Source of the DNA: an uncultured Marinoscillum sp.
Lineage (GTDB): Bacteria; Bacteroidota; Bacteroidia; Cytophagales; MED-G16
NCBI GenBank assembly: GCA_902529805.1
Contig: CABZXU010000004.1
Location: forward strand, 1-64,000
DNA: 64,000 nt
Direction of reading: 5' to 3'
Shown piece by piece: positions 1 through 8,885 of the stretch (the first letter of the stretch is position 1; each line of letters begins with the position of its first letter). The position numbers and the translations under genes were made by a program. Under the pieces are notes generated by a model. It was not told the DNA's origin. It was given only the letters and a program-made list of their open reading frames with translations, and did no database searches.

Positions 1-1
1 T

Positions 2-217
2 CCCGTAGGAAGTTCTTTAAAAATATTGTTTCTGGCTGAAAATAATGCCGATATTTATCCAAGATATGGCCCAACTATGGAATGGGACACAGCAGCAGCT
101 CACGCAATAGCAAATGGTTCAAACGTCAAACTATTCAAATCAAATAATAAAAGTGAAATATCATATAATAAAAAAAATTTATTAAATCCATTTTTTCTTG
201 CCTACCCAAAAGATTAA
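2..217 (+). CDS. cysQ: 3'(2'),5'-bisphosphate nucleotidase CysQ, C-terminal fragment
   Basis: This is the 3' end of a gene that begins before the window; the frame is open from base 2. The visible part carries the family hallmarks GSSLK, ADIYPRYGPTMEWDTAAAHAI (split by eye into ADIYPR and the WDTAAAHAI metal/substrate signature of the inositol-monophosphatase superfamily). CysQ hydrolyses 3'-phosphoadenosine 5'-phosphate to AMP, which relieves a by-product of sulfate assimilation and sulfation. The protein ends about 35 residues after the WD motif, as usual for the family. Its last 20 bases overlap the proposed start of the downstream transporter, so the two are probably cotranscribed. Confidence 0.85.
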   Translation, partial: PVGSSLKILFLAENNADIYPRYGPTMEWDTAAAHAIANGSNVKLFKSNNKSEISYNKKNLLNPFFLAYPKD

Positions 218-1457
218 ACTCTCCAAAAAAAAATATTATCTAATCATTTTAATTATGGTAATATTTTTTATGATTTCATTTATAACAAATATTATAGGTC
301 CTCTTATTCCTGAGATTATTCAAAGTTTCAATTTAAGTTTAAGTGCCGCAGCGATACTTCCATTTTCTTTTTTTATAGCATATGGTTTGTTTTCTATACC
401 AAGTGGCCATTTAACCGAAATATACGGTGAGAAAAAGGTGATAGTTTTTGGTTTATTTGTATCATTAATAGGCTCACTATTTTTTTCCTTGTATACCAAC
501 TACTTAACAGGTATTATTTCATTATTATTAATAGGAACAGGAATGTCAATATTACAAGTTGCGATTAATCCATTGCTAAGATCTACAACCAATGCTGAAA
601 ATTTTGCTTTTTTTTCAATAATGGGTCAGTTTTTTTTTGGATTAGCTTCATTTTTTAGTCCTATTTTTTATATGCAAATTTCAACTAATAATTTGTTAAA
701 TTTTATATACGAATTTAACCCAAAATGGATAGCTATATATTGGACGTTTAGCATAATATCTCTAATACTTATTTCTATAATAAGTCTCTCTAGATTTCCA
801 AAAAAAAAATATAAAGAAGAAAAGGTTCAGTTTAACTCATTAAAAAATATTTTAAAAAATAAATGGTCATATCTGTATTTTTTTGGGATTTTCTTTTATG
901 TAGGAACAGAACAAGGAATAAATACGTGGGCATCTCAATTTCTTTATTCGTATCATGACCTTAACCCTCAGATTGAGGGGGCTAAGGTTATCTCATTTTT
1001 TTGGGGCAACATGACCATTGGAACCTTAATAAGCCTTGTCTTAATTAAACTATTTGATTCTAGAAGACTATTGATGTTTTTATCTTGTTTATCTATTTTA
1101 ATTTTAAGCTTTGGATTATTTGGAGAAAAATGGATAGCAATAATAGCAATTTCAAGTTTAGGATTATCTATTTCTAGTATGTGGTCAATTATTATAGCGT
1201 TGGCTCTCAATTCTTTTGAAAAAAATCACGGCACAGTATCTGGCATCATGATGACTGGAATTGCAGGAGGGGCAATATATCCGTTTTTGATAGGCTTTTT
1301 AGGTGATTTTTATGACCTTAAATTGGGTTTGATGATATTATACATATCATTAGTATATATACTTTTTTTAGGATGGATATCAAAACCTAAAGTTCTAAAT
1401 AAAAAAGTTAATTTGAATTGGCTAAACTCTATTATATCTTTGAAAAAAGACAATTAA
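198..1457 (+). CDS. MFS transporter (FucP/sugar-transporter-like)
   Basis: A 419-residue polytopic membrane protein with about 12 hydrophobic segments. The loop after the second segment reads PSGHLTEIYGEKK, a version of the major-facilitator motif A, and the late segment GGAIYPFLIGFLGD resembles the FucP/glucose-galactose branch of the family. That suggests a proton- or sodium-coupled sugar symporter of the inner membrane; the substrate cannot be told from the sequence. The TTG at 198 gives a lysine-rich cytoplasmic tail before the first membrane span. The ATG at 255 would cut into that span, so TTG is preferred. It overlaps the end of cysQ by 20 bases and is followed 5 bases later by pheS. 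Confidence 0.8.
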   Translation: MPTQKIKLSKKKYYLIILIMVIFFMISFITNIIGPLIPEIIQSFNLSLSAAAILPFSFFIAYGLFSIPSGHLTEIYGEKKVIVFGLFVSLIGSLFFSLYTNYLTGIISLLLIGTGMSILQVAINPLLRSTTNAENFAFFSIMGQFFFGLASFFSPIFYMQISTNNLLNFIYEFNPKWIAIYWTFSIISLILISIISLSRFPKKKYKEEKVQFNSLKNILKNKWSYLYFFGIFFYVGTEQGINTWASQFLYSYHDLNPQIEGAKVISFFWGNMTIGTLISLVLIKLFDSRRLLMFLSCLSILILSFGLFGEKWIAIIAISSLGLSISSMWSIIIALALNSFEKNHGTVSGIMMTGIAGGAIYPFLIGFLGDFYDLKLGLMILYISLVYILFLGWISKPKVLNKKVNLNWLNSIISLKKDN

Positions 1458-1462
1458 ATAAA

Positions 1463-2449
1463 ATGCTTGATCTAATAAATAATTACAAAAAGGAAATAGA
1501 TAAATTGCAAATAAATAACGCTAGTGAATTAGAAGATTTTAGAGTTAAATTTATTAGTAAAAAAAGTGTAATTAATGATTTGTTTAAAAAATTCAAAACA
1601 ATACCACCAAAAGAAAAAGGGGAAATAGGAATTAAGATAAATGTTCTAAAAACCATTGCAAAAAACAAATTAAATGAAGCTTCGTGTCAATTAAAAAAAG
1701 GAACGGTTCTAAAAAATGATTTTGAAGATTTTAGTTTGCCTCCTCGTACAGAAGATCTTGGAAGTATTCATCCTATAAGAAAAATAAAAAATAAAATAAT
1801 TAGTATTTTTAGTGAAATTGGTTTTTCTATTGAAGATGGTCCGGAAATTGAAAAAGACTGGTACAATTTTACAGCATTAAATTTTCCTGAAAACCATCCC
1901 GCAAGAGAAATGCAAGATACATTTTTCGTAGAAAGAGATCCTGATATTGTTTTAAGAACACATACTTCGAATGTTCAAATTAGATTGATGGAAGAAAAAA
2001 AACCTCCACTCAGAGTAATTATACCTGGCAAAGTATATCGCAACGAAACCGTATCATCGAAATCTCACTGTTTTTTTCACCAAGTTGAAGGTTTATTTGT
2101 AAACGAAGGAGTAAGCTTTAAAGATTTAAAAGACACATTATATTATTTTGCAAAAGAAATGTTTGGAAAAAAAACAAAAGTTAGATTTAGACCATCCTAT
2201 TTTCCTTTTACTGAACCAAGTGCAGAGATGGATATTTCATGGAAATCAGGATGGCTGGAAATTTTAGGTTCAGGAATGGTAGATCCTAACGTTCTAGAAA
2301 ACTGTGGTCTTGATTCAAAAAAATATTCTGGATTTGCTTTTGGTATGGGTATTGAAAGAATTGCAATGTTAAAATATCAAATTGATGATTTAAGATTGTT
2401 TTCTCAAAACGACATTCGTTTTCTTAAACAATTCAGAGGAGCTAATTAG
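1463..2449 (+). CDS. pheS: phenylalanine--tRNA ligase alpha subunit
   Basis: The 328-residue product matches the class II PheRS alpha chain: an N-terminal helical tRNA-binding arm (about 1-85), then the catalytic core with RTHTSNVQIR, GKVYRNE (motif 2 region), FHQVEGL and the C-terminal GFAFGMGIERIAMLKY motif 3. It charges tRNA-Phe together with PheT, which is not in this window. The ATG at 1463 is chosen because it gives the normal N-terminus MLDLINNYK; an earlier in-frame TTG would add 15 unrelated residues inside the upstream transporter gene. The 3' end overlaps the convergent surA gene by 8 bases. Confidence 0.96.
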   Translation: MLDLINNYKKEIDKLQINNASELEDFRVKFISKKSVINDLFKKFKTIPPKEKGEIGIKINVLKTIAKNKLNEASCQLKKGTVLKNDFEDFSLPPRTEDLGSIHPIRKIKNKIISIFSEIGFSIEDGPEIEKDWYNFTALNFPENHPAREMQDTFFVERDPDIVLRTHTSNVQIRLMEEKKPPLRVIIPGKVYRNETVSSKSHCFFHQVEGLFVNEGVSFKDLKDTLYYFAKEMFGKKTKVRFRPSYFPFTEPSAEMDISWKSGWLEILGSGMVDPNVLENCGLDSKKYSGFAFGMGIERIAMLKYQIDDLRLFSQNDIRFLKQFRGAN

Positions 2450-3770
2450 CTAAATTACATGAATTATATTCATCATCAATAGTTATAAAAACTTCTAATT
2501 TAGTAATTTCAAACCAGTTATTAAGTATGTCAGATTGTTTATTGTTTAAGGCAAAAGTTCGAAACCTTTGATAATCTTCTTTTAGATTCCCCAAATGTGG
2601 TAAAATTTTACTTTTATAAAACAATATTCGTAATGCTTGAGTTCCATCATCCATTCTAAATTGCATTGGAGGTGATATTGAACCAACTTTCATTGTGTCA
2701 ATAGTAAAGAAAATAACTGGATCAAGTTCATCAACTAAAATTTTTTCCCCGCCCGAAGCATCGGTAAAATAGCCACCAAATGATGAAGTAAATTTGTCAT
2801 CTGAAGCTTTTCTTGCTAATTCTTCAAATGATGTTGAGTCAAGAACAACTAAGTTTTTTAAACTATCCAATTCTTTCTTCCCACTAATAATATCGCCCTC
2901 AGAAATATTTGGTTTAATTAAAATATGTCTAGTATCATACATATTTCCTCTTTTTTCAATCAATTCAATTAAATGAAATCCGAATTTGGTTTCTACTGGC
3001 ATAGAAATTTCACCAGGGTTTAATTTCAAAGAAGCTTCTTCATATTCTGGCTGAAGTGCCCCCCTTCCAACAAATCCTATTCTCCCTCCTCTCTTAGCAC
3101 TTTCAAAATCCTCACTATTTAAAGTGGCAAGAATTTCAAAACTCTCACCTGAAATAAGTTTATTTCTAATATCAATTAATTTTAACTTTGCCTTTTCTTT
3201 TTGATCATTTCCAACCTTAATTATTTTAACTATTTGAGATACTTGTACTTGAGTAGAAAAATATGGTATACTGTCTTTTGGTATATTATTAAAAAAACTA
3301 CGAACTTCTTCAGGACTGACAGATACTTCAGATAAAATTTCTCTTCGCATTTTATTTGCAACCAGTTGTTGTTTAATATCATCAAATAATTCATTTTTAA
3401 ATTCTGAAATTGTTTTATTATAATAATTTTCTATTTCTTCTTCTGAGCCCACCTGATTAATAATTATGTTCATTCTTGAATCCAACTCTTGATTTACTTC
3501 GCCATCCTCAACCATAATTGAATCAATCTCAGCTTTTGCAACTAAAAGTTTATTAGTTATTAAGTTTTTTAAAACGGCACACTTTGTATTTCCTGACAAC
3601 CTTTGACCTCTAGATAAAACGTCTAAATACGTGCTTTCTAGTTCAGATTTTAAAACGATATAATCATCAATTTTTGAGATAATCTTATCAATAACTACCC
3701 CAGATGATTCTTCCTGAGCACGACCAGGAAAAAATATAACTAATAAGAAAATAAAACTAATAAACCTCAT
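2442..3770 (-). CDS. surA: SurA-like periplasmic peptidyl-prolyl isomerase
   Basis: A 442-residue exported protein: signal peptide MRFISFIFLLVIFFPGRAQ, an N-terminal chaperone region beginning VVIDKIISKIDDYIVLKSELE (typical SurA start) and two parvulin-type (PPIC) domains at roughly 175-280 (FVGRGALQPEYEEA, GFHLIEL) and 285-390 (TRHILIKP, FGGYFTDASGG). SurA-type proteins escort outer-membrane beta-barrel proteins through the periplasm. The ATG at 3770 is preferred over a TTG two codons upstream because it starts a clean signal peptide. It overlaps the upstream lipoprotein gene by 14 bases, so the two are translationally close and likely work together. It converges on pheS with an 8-base overlap. 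Confidence 0.9.
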   Translation of the reverse strand: MRFISFIFLLVIFFPGRAQEESSGVVIDKIISKIDDYIVLKSELESTYLDVLSRGQRLSGNTKCAVLKNLITNKLLVAKAEIDSIMVEDGEVNQELDSRMNIIINQVGSEEEIENYYNKTISEFKNELFDDIKQQLVANKMRREILSEVSVSPEEVRSFFNNIPKDSIPYFSTQVQVSQIVKIIKVGNDQKEKAKLKLIDIRNKLISGESFEILATLNSEDFESAKRGGRIGFVGRGALQPEYEEASLKLNPGEISMPVETKFGFHLIELIEKRGNMYDTRHILIKPNISEGDIISGKKELDSLKNLVVLDSTSFEELARKASDDKFTSSFGGYFTDASGGEKILVDELDPVIFFTIDTMKVGSISPPMQFRMDDGTQALRILFYKSKILPHLGNLKEDYQRFRTFALNNKQSDILNNWFEITKLEVFITIDDEYNSCNLAN

Positions 3771-4593
3771 AATCAACTTGATCTATAAATTTTAAATAAA
3801 TACTATCTTGCAATTTATTTAATAATTCTTTTTTTTTGTCATTTAATAGAATTGCTTTTATAATATCATATTCAAAAGAAATGGGAGATATATCTCCGGG
3901 TGTTTTATAATCTATAATTTTTATAAAATAATAAAACCTGTCATCCTGATTCTCTAAAAATCTATTATTAATTAAATAAGAAAAATCATTATCTAATTCA
4001 ATGAATGGAGTATTAATAATTAAATCGTCGAAATCTAGCCAAACAGAATCATCTAAAAAATACTGTTCAGCAAATTGAAAGGAATAAGACTTAATATCAT
4101 TAATATTTGATTGAGGATATCTTTTTATTAATTTTTTAAAATTAATAATTTCAGGAGCTCCCAAGGGGATTTTTGTATATAAACATCTAACAATCTTTGA
4201 ACCTAATATAAAATCTTTTATGTTTTCGTTATAATATTTACTTATCTGTAAATCAGAAATTATGAAATTAACATTATTTGATAATAACTCATTTTCATAT
4301 TGATACAAAATCAAATCATCTTCATATTTTTTAAGTTTTTTATCAATAAAAATTCTATCATTTATATTATTATATGCATGAAGTAATATAATTTCATTTT
4401 TTATCCAATCATTTATTTGTTTAGCAACAAATTTTGAACTATCATAATTATTATCAGGTATAATAATATCATCTAAATACAAGAAATTGTTTTCAACTTT
4501 TGCTAACGGATTAGATTTTATTTCCTCCTCTTTGTTAGAGTCAATTTTACAGGAAATTAATATCAAAAAAAACATAAAAAAATTAGGTTTCAT
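3757..4593 (-). CDS. SurA-associated lipoprotein without a PPIase domain
   Basis: A 278-residue protein with a short lipoprotein signal (MKPNFFMFFLILISCK; lipobox ISC at residues 13-15). The remainder is helical and charged; the stretch WIKNEIILLHAYNNI and later DLQISKYYNENIKDF resemble the N- and C-terminal helices of the SurA/PrsA chaperone fold (SurA_N-like), but no parvulin motif is visible. It lies directly upstream of surA with a 14-base overlap and one base after the PP2C phosphatase gene. Clusters of a SurA and one or two SurA-like proteins are common in Bacteroidota, so a role as a co-chaperone for outer-membrane protein assembly is inferred from context and weak similarity only. Confidence 0.75.
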   Translation of the reverse strand: MKPNFFMFFLILISCKIDSNKEEEIKSNPLAKVENNFLYLDDIIIPDNNYDSSKFVAKQINDWIKNEIILLHAYNNINDRIFIDKKLKKYEDDLILYQYENELLSNNVNFIISDLQISKYYNENIKDFILGSKIVRCLYTKIPLGAPEIINFKKLIKRYPQSNINDIKSYSFQFAEQYFLDDSVWLDFDDLIINTPFIELDNDFSYLINNRFLENQDDRFYYFIKIIDYKTPGDISPISFEYDIIKAILLNDKKKELLNKLQDSIYLKFIDQVDYEVY

Positions 4594-4594
4594 T

Positions 4595-6142
4595 TTATGA
4601 GATTTCTATAGTTAATATTGTTATATCATCATTAAAAGTATTATTTCCCTTAAAATTATTAAGATCATCTATTATTCTTTCATTTATTTTTTTACTATTT
4701 ATTTTAGAAGATAAAACAAAACTGTTGAGCTTTTTCTCTCCATAATACTCATTAAAATCATTTTGGGTCTCTAACAATCCATCAGTGTAACATAATAATA
4801 AACAATTATTTTTATACTTAACTTTATGCGAGTTAAATTTAGGCAATTCATTAAAAACACCTATTAGAGTTGTGCCCTGATCTAAATTTATTATTTTGTT
4901 ATCTAATTTCAAAATTGGTGGTGGATGACCACAATTAACATAGTTGATTGTTTTTTTCTGAATATTAAACTCAGCTATAAAAAAACTAACAAATCTATCG
5001 CCAGATTCTTTACTTTTAATTTGGAAATTTAATTCCGTAACTATTTCGTCTAAATTTTGAGTATATCTTAATGAAGTTCTTAATGAAGCTTGAAAATTTG
5101 ACATTAGCAACGCTGCTGGCATACCTTTACCAGAAACATCCGCAACACATACAATAAATTGATTTTTATTTAAAGGAATATAGTCAAAATAGTCCCCTCC
5201 TAAATCTGAATGAGGATTATAAGTGGAGAAAATTTTTAATTTTTCTGAGTTTGGTAATGATTTTGGAATTAACGCTTCTTGAACTTTTCTAGCAATAAGT
5301 TTTTCTTTTTGAAACTTTTCAAATACGGTGGATGTTGGTAAATTGAATGCATTAACTAAAATTGAAATAAAAGAGTATAGTAAAATAAAAATACTAACTA
5401 CCATAAAATATAAAGATTTAGTGAGGTCAAAAATTACTATTCCGGTAATATTAATTTGAAGAAAAATTCTTATATAAAAAAGTAGAGATATAATTATAAT
5501 AAATATATATAAAATGCTTTTCCATTTTTTATCAAAGCTTATATATGCAATCCACTTCAAATTAAATGATAAAACAAATCCACATATAATTACAATGACT
5601 CCAATTATGTAATACAAAGAGGAAAGAAAAAAGATAGATACAAAATCAAATAAAAAGGTAAAAAGAATTAAGTATTCAAAAGTTTTCCACAAGGATTTTG
5701 TTAAATTATTTTCATTATCAAAGAAAATAAACCTTTTATAAACAGTAAAAATAATAGACAAATAAGTTAATGAAATTCCAATATTTACATGATTTACAAT
5801 GTTTAATACGGATACATTTCTTGTGATATAATTTCCGGATAAAATATAAAATAAAATTATCCATATAATTCCAACTGGAATAATAGATAAAAAAGAAAAT
5901 TTTAAAATTTTATTTAAATAAATTAATACATTCTTAGGGTTTGCTAGTTTAAGTTTTTGATCATAATAATTATAAGTGAATAAAATAGATAGCCCAAGAA
6001 AAAAATGATAAGTAAAATAATACGAATATATTGTTAGGTTTTTTTCTATAATAATTAAGGTCAGTTGAAATAATAAAAGAAAAACCCAACAGGATAATCC
6101 CAATATTAAACTTATTCTAGGTTTAAATTTATTCAAAATCAT
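4595..6142 (-). CDS. membrane-anchored PP2C-type (SpoIIE/RsbU) serine phosphatase
   Basis: About 515 residues. The N-terminal half (about 1-270) contains some eight to nine hydrophobic segments and looks like a membrane sensor. The C-terminal half is a SpoIIE/RsbU phosphatase domain with LGGDYFDY, DVSGKGMPAALLM, YVNCGHPPP, CYTDGLLE and DDITILTIE, which contain the acidic residues that bind Mn/Mg. Such enzymes dephosphorylate anti-sigma-factor antagonists in partner-switching networks, but no antagonist or anti-sigma kinase lies nearby, so the target is unknown. A short linker (KLIARKVQEALIPKSLPN) precedes the catalytic domain. The ATG at 6142 is chosen over a TTG two codons earlier. It follows guaB by 67 bases on the same strand. 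Confidence 0.88.
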   Translation of the reverse strand: MILNKFKPRISLILGLSCWVFLLLFQLTLIIIEKNLTIYSYYFTYHFFLGLSILFTYNYYDQKLKLANPKNVLIYLNKILKFSFLSIIPVGIIWIILFYILSGNYITRNVSVLNIVNHVNIGISLTYLSIIFTVYKRFIFFDNENNLTKSLWKTFEYLILFTFLFDFVSIFFLSSLYYIIGVIVIICGFVLSFNLKWIAYISFDKKWKSILYIFIIIISLLFYIRIFLQINITGIVIFDLTKSLYFMVVSIFILLYSFISILVNAFNLPTSTVFEKFQKEKLIARKVQEALIPKSLPNSEKLKIFSTYNPHSDLGGDYFDYIPLNKNQFIVCVADVSGKGMPAALLMSNFQASLRTSLRYTQNLDEIVTELNFQIKSKESGDRFVSFFIAEFNIQKKTINYVNCGHPPPILKLDNKIINLDQGTTLIGVFNELPKFNSHKVKYKNNCLLLCYTDGLLETQNDFNEYYGEKKLNSFVLSSKINSKKINERIIDDLNNFKGNNTFNDDITILTIEIS

Positions 6143-6209
6143 ATTCAAAATTACAATTTAATAATTCTGAAAAAAACCAAAAAAAAATAAATGTTAATGA
6201 TTGCTAAGA

Positions 6210-7679
6210 TTAGTTCTTAGAATAATTTGGAGCTTCCCTGGTAATATTTATGTTATGAGGATGACCTTCAATGGAAGATGCATTTGTTATTTTAACAAAT
6301 TTAGTATTAGCTTTTAATTCATTTATATCTTTAGATCCTGTATAACCCATCCCTGATTTAATGCCACCAACTAACTGATATATAACCTCAGAAGTATCTC
6401 CTTTAAATGGTACTCTTCCAACAATCCCCTCAGGAACTAACTTCTTAGTTTCTTTTTCATTTTCTTGAAAATATCTATCTCTTGCTCCTTTTTCCATAGC
6501 CTCAACAGAACCCATTCCTCTATAGGTTTTATATTTTCTTCCTTCATGTAGTATAATTTCCCCAGGTGTTTCTTTTGTCCCTGCAAATAATGATCCAATC
6601 ATAACAACATTTGCTCCAGCTGAAATAGCTTTTACTATGTCACCAGAAAATCGAATTCCACCGTCCGCAATTAATGGTATTTTGGAATCTTTTAAACCTT
6701 TTGAACACTCTAGAATTGCAGACAATTGAGGGACTCCAACACCTGCAATTACTCTAGTTGTACAAATACTTCCAGGACCTATTCCAACTTTTATTGCATC
6801 TGCGCCAGCGGATACTAAATCTTTTACTGCGCTAGCAGTTGCAACATTTCCAACTATTAAATCAATGTCATAATTTTTTTTAATTTTTTTACACAAAGAA
6901 ATTACAGATTTAGAGTGTGCATGAGCAGTATCAATCACAATTACATCTACCCCTACACTTATTAAGTTATCTAATCTTTTTTTATAATTTAATTCATTTC
7001 CAATTGCTGCTCCAACCCTCAATCTTCCAAATCTATCCTTACAAGCATCTGGCATAGACTTATTTTTCAATATATCTTTATATGTTACCAAACCAACTAA
7101 AATATTCTTTTCGTTTACAATGGGTAATTTTTCAATTTTATGTTTTTTTAATAACTGCTCTGCCTTAAATAAATCTGTATCATTCTTTGCGGTAACTAAA
7201 TTTTTTGATGTCATAATTTCCGAAAGCTGAATTTTTCCATCCTTATGAAATCTTATATCTCTATTAGTTACAATTCCATACAAATAGTTTTTTTGACCAA
7301 CGATAGGAATGCCACCAATTTTATTTTTTTTCATTATTTGTAGGGCATCTTTTACAGTTGAGTTTTTATTTAAAGTAATTGGATCTTTTATAATAGTACT
7401 TTGGGATCTTTTAACTTTTTTAACCTCATCTGCTTGATCATTAATTTTCATGTTTTTATGGATAATTCCCATTCCGCCTTTCAATGCAATTGCAATAGCT
7501 AAAGATGATTCTGTAACCGTATCCATTGGTGAAGAAATTAAAGGAATATTTAATTTAATATTTCTGGTTAAATAGGTAGATACATCAACTTGGCTAGGTA
7601 ATATATCTGAATAGGCAGGTTGAAGCAAAACATCATCAAAAGTAAATGCTTCAGAAAGAATTTTATTATTTTTTTGCAT
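6210..7679 (-). CDS. guaB: inosine-5'-monophosphate dehydrogenase
   Basis: A 489-residue IMPDH oxidising IMP to XMP, the committed step of GMP synthesis. The start [14 protein letters not shown] is canonical. Two CBS domains occupy about 95-205. The catalytic loop [10 protein letters not shown] carries the nucleophilic cysteine, and the flap GAxDRYFQ and [11 protein letters not shown] follow. Full family length. A Bacteroidota-type -7 element lies about 30 bases upstream of the ATG. Downstream genes on the same strand begin 67 bases later, so guaB may be the first gene of a group that ends with surA. Confidence 0.97.
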   Translation of the reverse strand: MQKNNKILSEAFTFDDVLLQPAYSDILPSQVDVSTYLTRNIKLNIPLISSPMDTVTESSLAIAIALKGGMGIIHKNMKINDQADEVKKVKRSQSTIIKDPITLNKNSTVKDALQIMKKNKIGGIPIVGQKNYLYGIVTNRDIRFHKDGKIQLSEIMTSKNLVTAKNDTDLFKAEQLLKKHKIEKLPIVNEKNILVGLVTYKDILKNKSMPDACKDRFGRLRVGAAIGNELNYKKRLDNLISVGVDVIVIDTAHAHSKSVISLCKKIKKNYDIDLIVGNVATASAVKDLVSAGADAIKVGIGPGSICTTRVIAGVGVPQLSAILECSKGLKDSKIPLIADGGIRFSGDIVKAISAGANVVMIGSLFAGTKETPGEIILHEGRKYKTYRGMGSVEAMEKGARDRYFQENEKETKKLVPEGIVGRVPFKGDTSEVIYQLVGGIKSGMGYTGSKDINELKANTKFVKITNASSIEGHPHNINITREAPNYSKN

Positions 7680-7709
7680 GGCAAATATTAACTAGTTCTA
7701 TTTGCCAAA

Positions 7710-7717
7710 CAAATCTA
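7710..7717 (-). promoter_or_regulatory. candidate -7 promoter box for guaB
   Basis: On the minus strand this reads TAGATTTG and fits the TAnnTTTG -7 consensus of the primary sigma factor of Bacteroidota. Transcription would begin a few bases downstream, giving a leader of about 25 bases before the guaB ATG. The usual -33 TTTG/TTG is replaced by a T-run, so the assignment rests mainly on the -7 box and its position in the divergent guaB/pnuT gap. Confidence 0.4.
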
Positions 7718-7758
7718 ATGGATATTTATTAAAACTAAAATTATATTTATTATATAAA

Positions 7759-8325
7759 ATGTTGGAATTCATTGCTGTATTATTCGGACTATTAAGTGTA
7801 TGGTATGCAAAAAATAATGACATAAGGGTTTTTCCCACTGGTATTATTAGCGTAAGTATTTATATTTTTATTAACTATTCTGCAGAACTGTATGCAAATG
7901 CTGGCATTAATATTTATTATTTTATAATGAGCATTTATGGGTGGTTTCTTTGGGGTTCAAAAAATAAAAAAGTAAGAAAAAAAATTAGTAGATGTAATAA
8001 AAGAGAATTATTTTTCGCAATTATTCTATCAATATTTTTCTTCTTGATAATATATTATTTATTAAAAACATCAGATAGCAATGTACCAATGGTTGATAGT
8101 ATTACAACTTCCTTATCTCTAGTTGCGATGTTTCTAATGGCAAGAAGAAAAATTGAAAATTGGATATATTGGATAATTGCGGACTTAATATATATCCCAC
8201 TTTATTTTTATAAAGAATTGCCATTAACTAGCTTTCAATTTCTTGTATTTTTAATTATTGCAATTTTGGGATATAAATCCTGGACAAATAAATTAAATGA
8301 AAAAAATATCAATTATAGGTCCTGA
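7759..8325 (+). CDS. PnuC-family vitamin permease (thiamine PnuT or nicotinamide riboside PnuC)
   Basis: A 188-residue membrane protein with about seven hydrophobic segments. GWFLWGS (the WxxW substrate-site motif of PnuC proteins), ENWIYWIIADLIYIPLYFYK and the final GYKSW are typical. PnuC transporters import nicotinamide riboside by facilitated diffusion coupled to phosphorylation; the close relative PnuT imports thiamine and in Bacteroidota is found with TPP-riboswitch-controlled TonB receptors. The next gene but one here is exactly such a receptor, which favours thiamine, while the adjacent NadR-like kinase is formally a nicotinamide riboside kinase relative. The ATG at 7759 removes 19 unlikely upstream residues. 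It overlaps the kinase gene by 29 bases, indicating coupling. Confidence 0.85.
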   Translation: MLEFIAVLFGLLSVWYAKNNDIRVFPTGIISVSIYIFINYSAELYANAGINIYYFIMSIYGWFLWGSKNKKVRKKISRCNKRELFFAIILSIFFFLIIYYLLKTSDSNVPMVDSITTSLSLVAMFLMARRKIENWIYWIIADLIYIPLYFYKELPLTSFQFLVFLIIAILGYKSWTNKLNEKNINYRS

Positions 8326-8797
8326 GTCGTCTGGTAAAACAACACTAGCTAACAGTTTATCTAAATTATTAAAAGAAAATTTTATTGAAGAATATGCCAG
8401 GTATTATGTTAATAAAAATAAAAATTATACGATTTCATCGCTTGAAATAATTGCTCAAAAACAGTCAGAAAGAATAGAAGAAAAAAAAACAAAAGTTAAA
8501 AAATTTCTTATTAGTGATACGTCTATTATTGATATACTAATTTGGAGTGAGTTTAAATATAATCAATGCAGTAAAAAGATTATTAAAATGACAAAAAATG
8601 AATTATTTGATTACTATTTGTTGTGCAAACCTGATTTCCCTTGGGTCAAAGATCCTTTAAGAGAAAATCCTAAAGGAAGAATTAAAATATTTGATTTATT
8701 TAAATATCATTTGAATCAAAAAAAGGCAAACTATAAAGTTGTTGAGGGAAGTCATTCAAATAGACTATTAACATCTTTAAATTTTATAAAAAAATAA
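8297..8797 (+). CDS. NadR-type P-loop kinase (ribosylnicotinamide kinase domain only)
   Basis: A 166-residue ATPase. It opens with KKISIIGPESSGKTTLA, a Walker A motif at residues 8-15 in the form typical of NadR and its relatives, followed by EEYARYY and SDTSIIDILIWSEF. It corresponds to the C-terminal kinase domain of NadR and lacks both the helix-turn-helix and the NMN adenylyltransferase domain. Kinases of this type trap a vitamin nucleoside after uptake. Genetic coupling to the permease (29-base overlap) supports a transport-and-phosphorylation pair. Whether the substrate is nicotinamide riboside or thiamine is unresolved. The TPP aptamer begins four bases after its stop codon. Confidence 0.82.
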   Translation: MKKISIIGPESSGKTTLANSLSKLLKENFIEEYARYYVNKNKNYTISSLEIIAQKQSERIEEKKTKVKKFLISDTSIIDILIWSEFKYNQCSKKIIKMTKNELFDYYLLCKPDFPWVKDPLRENPKGRIKIFDLFKYHLNQKKANYKVVEGSHSNRLLTSLNFIKK

Positions 8798-8800
8798 TTA

Positions 8801-8882
8801 TACTTGTGAAACCTTGGGGTGCCTGAAATATAAAGGCTGAGATTAAACTCGAAAAACTGATCCAGATAATGCTGGCGTAGTA
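8801..8882 (+). ncRNA. TPP riboswitch (THI element)
   Basis: The segment contains the conserved THI-box blocks in order: GGGGTGC (8816-8822), GGCTGAGA (8835-8842), CTGATCCAGATAATGCTGGCGTAG (8857-8880, quoted here in two halves: CTGATCCAGATAATG and CTGGCGTAG). A P1 closing stem can be drawn between TACT at 8801-8804 and AGTA at 8879-8882, P2 as TTGGG with CTCGA and P3 as GCCT with GGC. The aptamer senses thiamine pyrophosphate. It ends three bases before the ATG of the TonB receptor, so control is most likely at translation initiation, with ligand-stabilised P1 hiding the start region. No separate expression platform or terminator fits in the space. Confidence 0.95.
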
Positions 8883-8885
8883 AAT

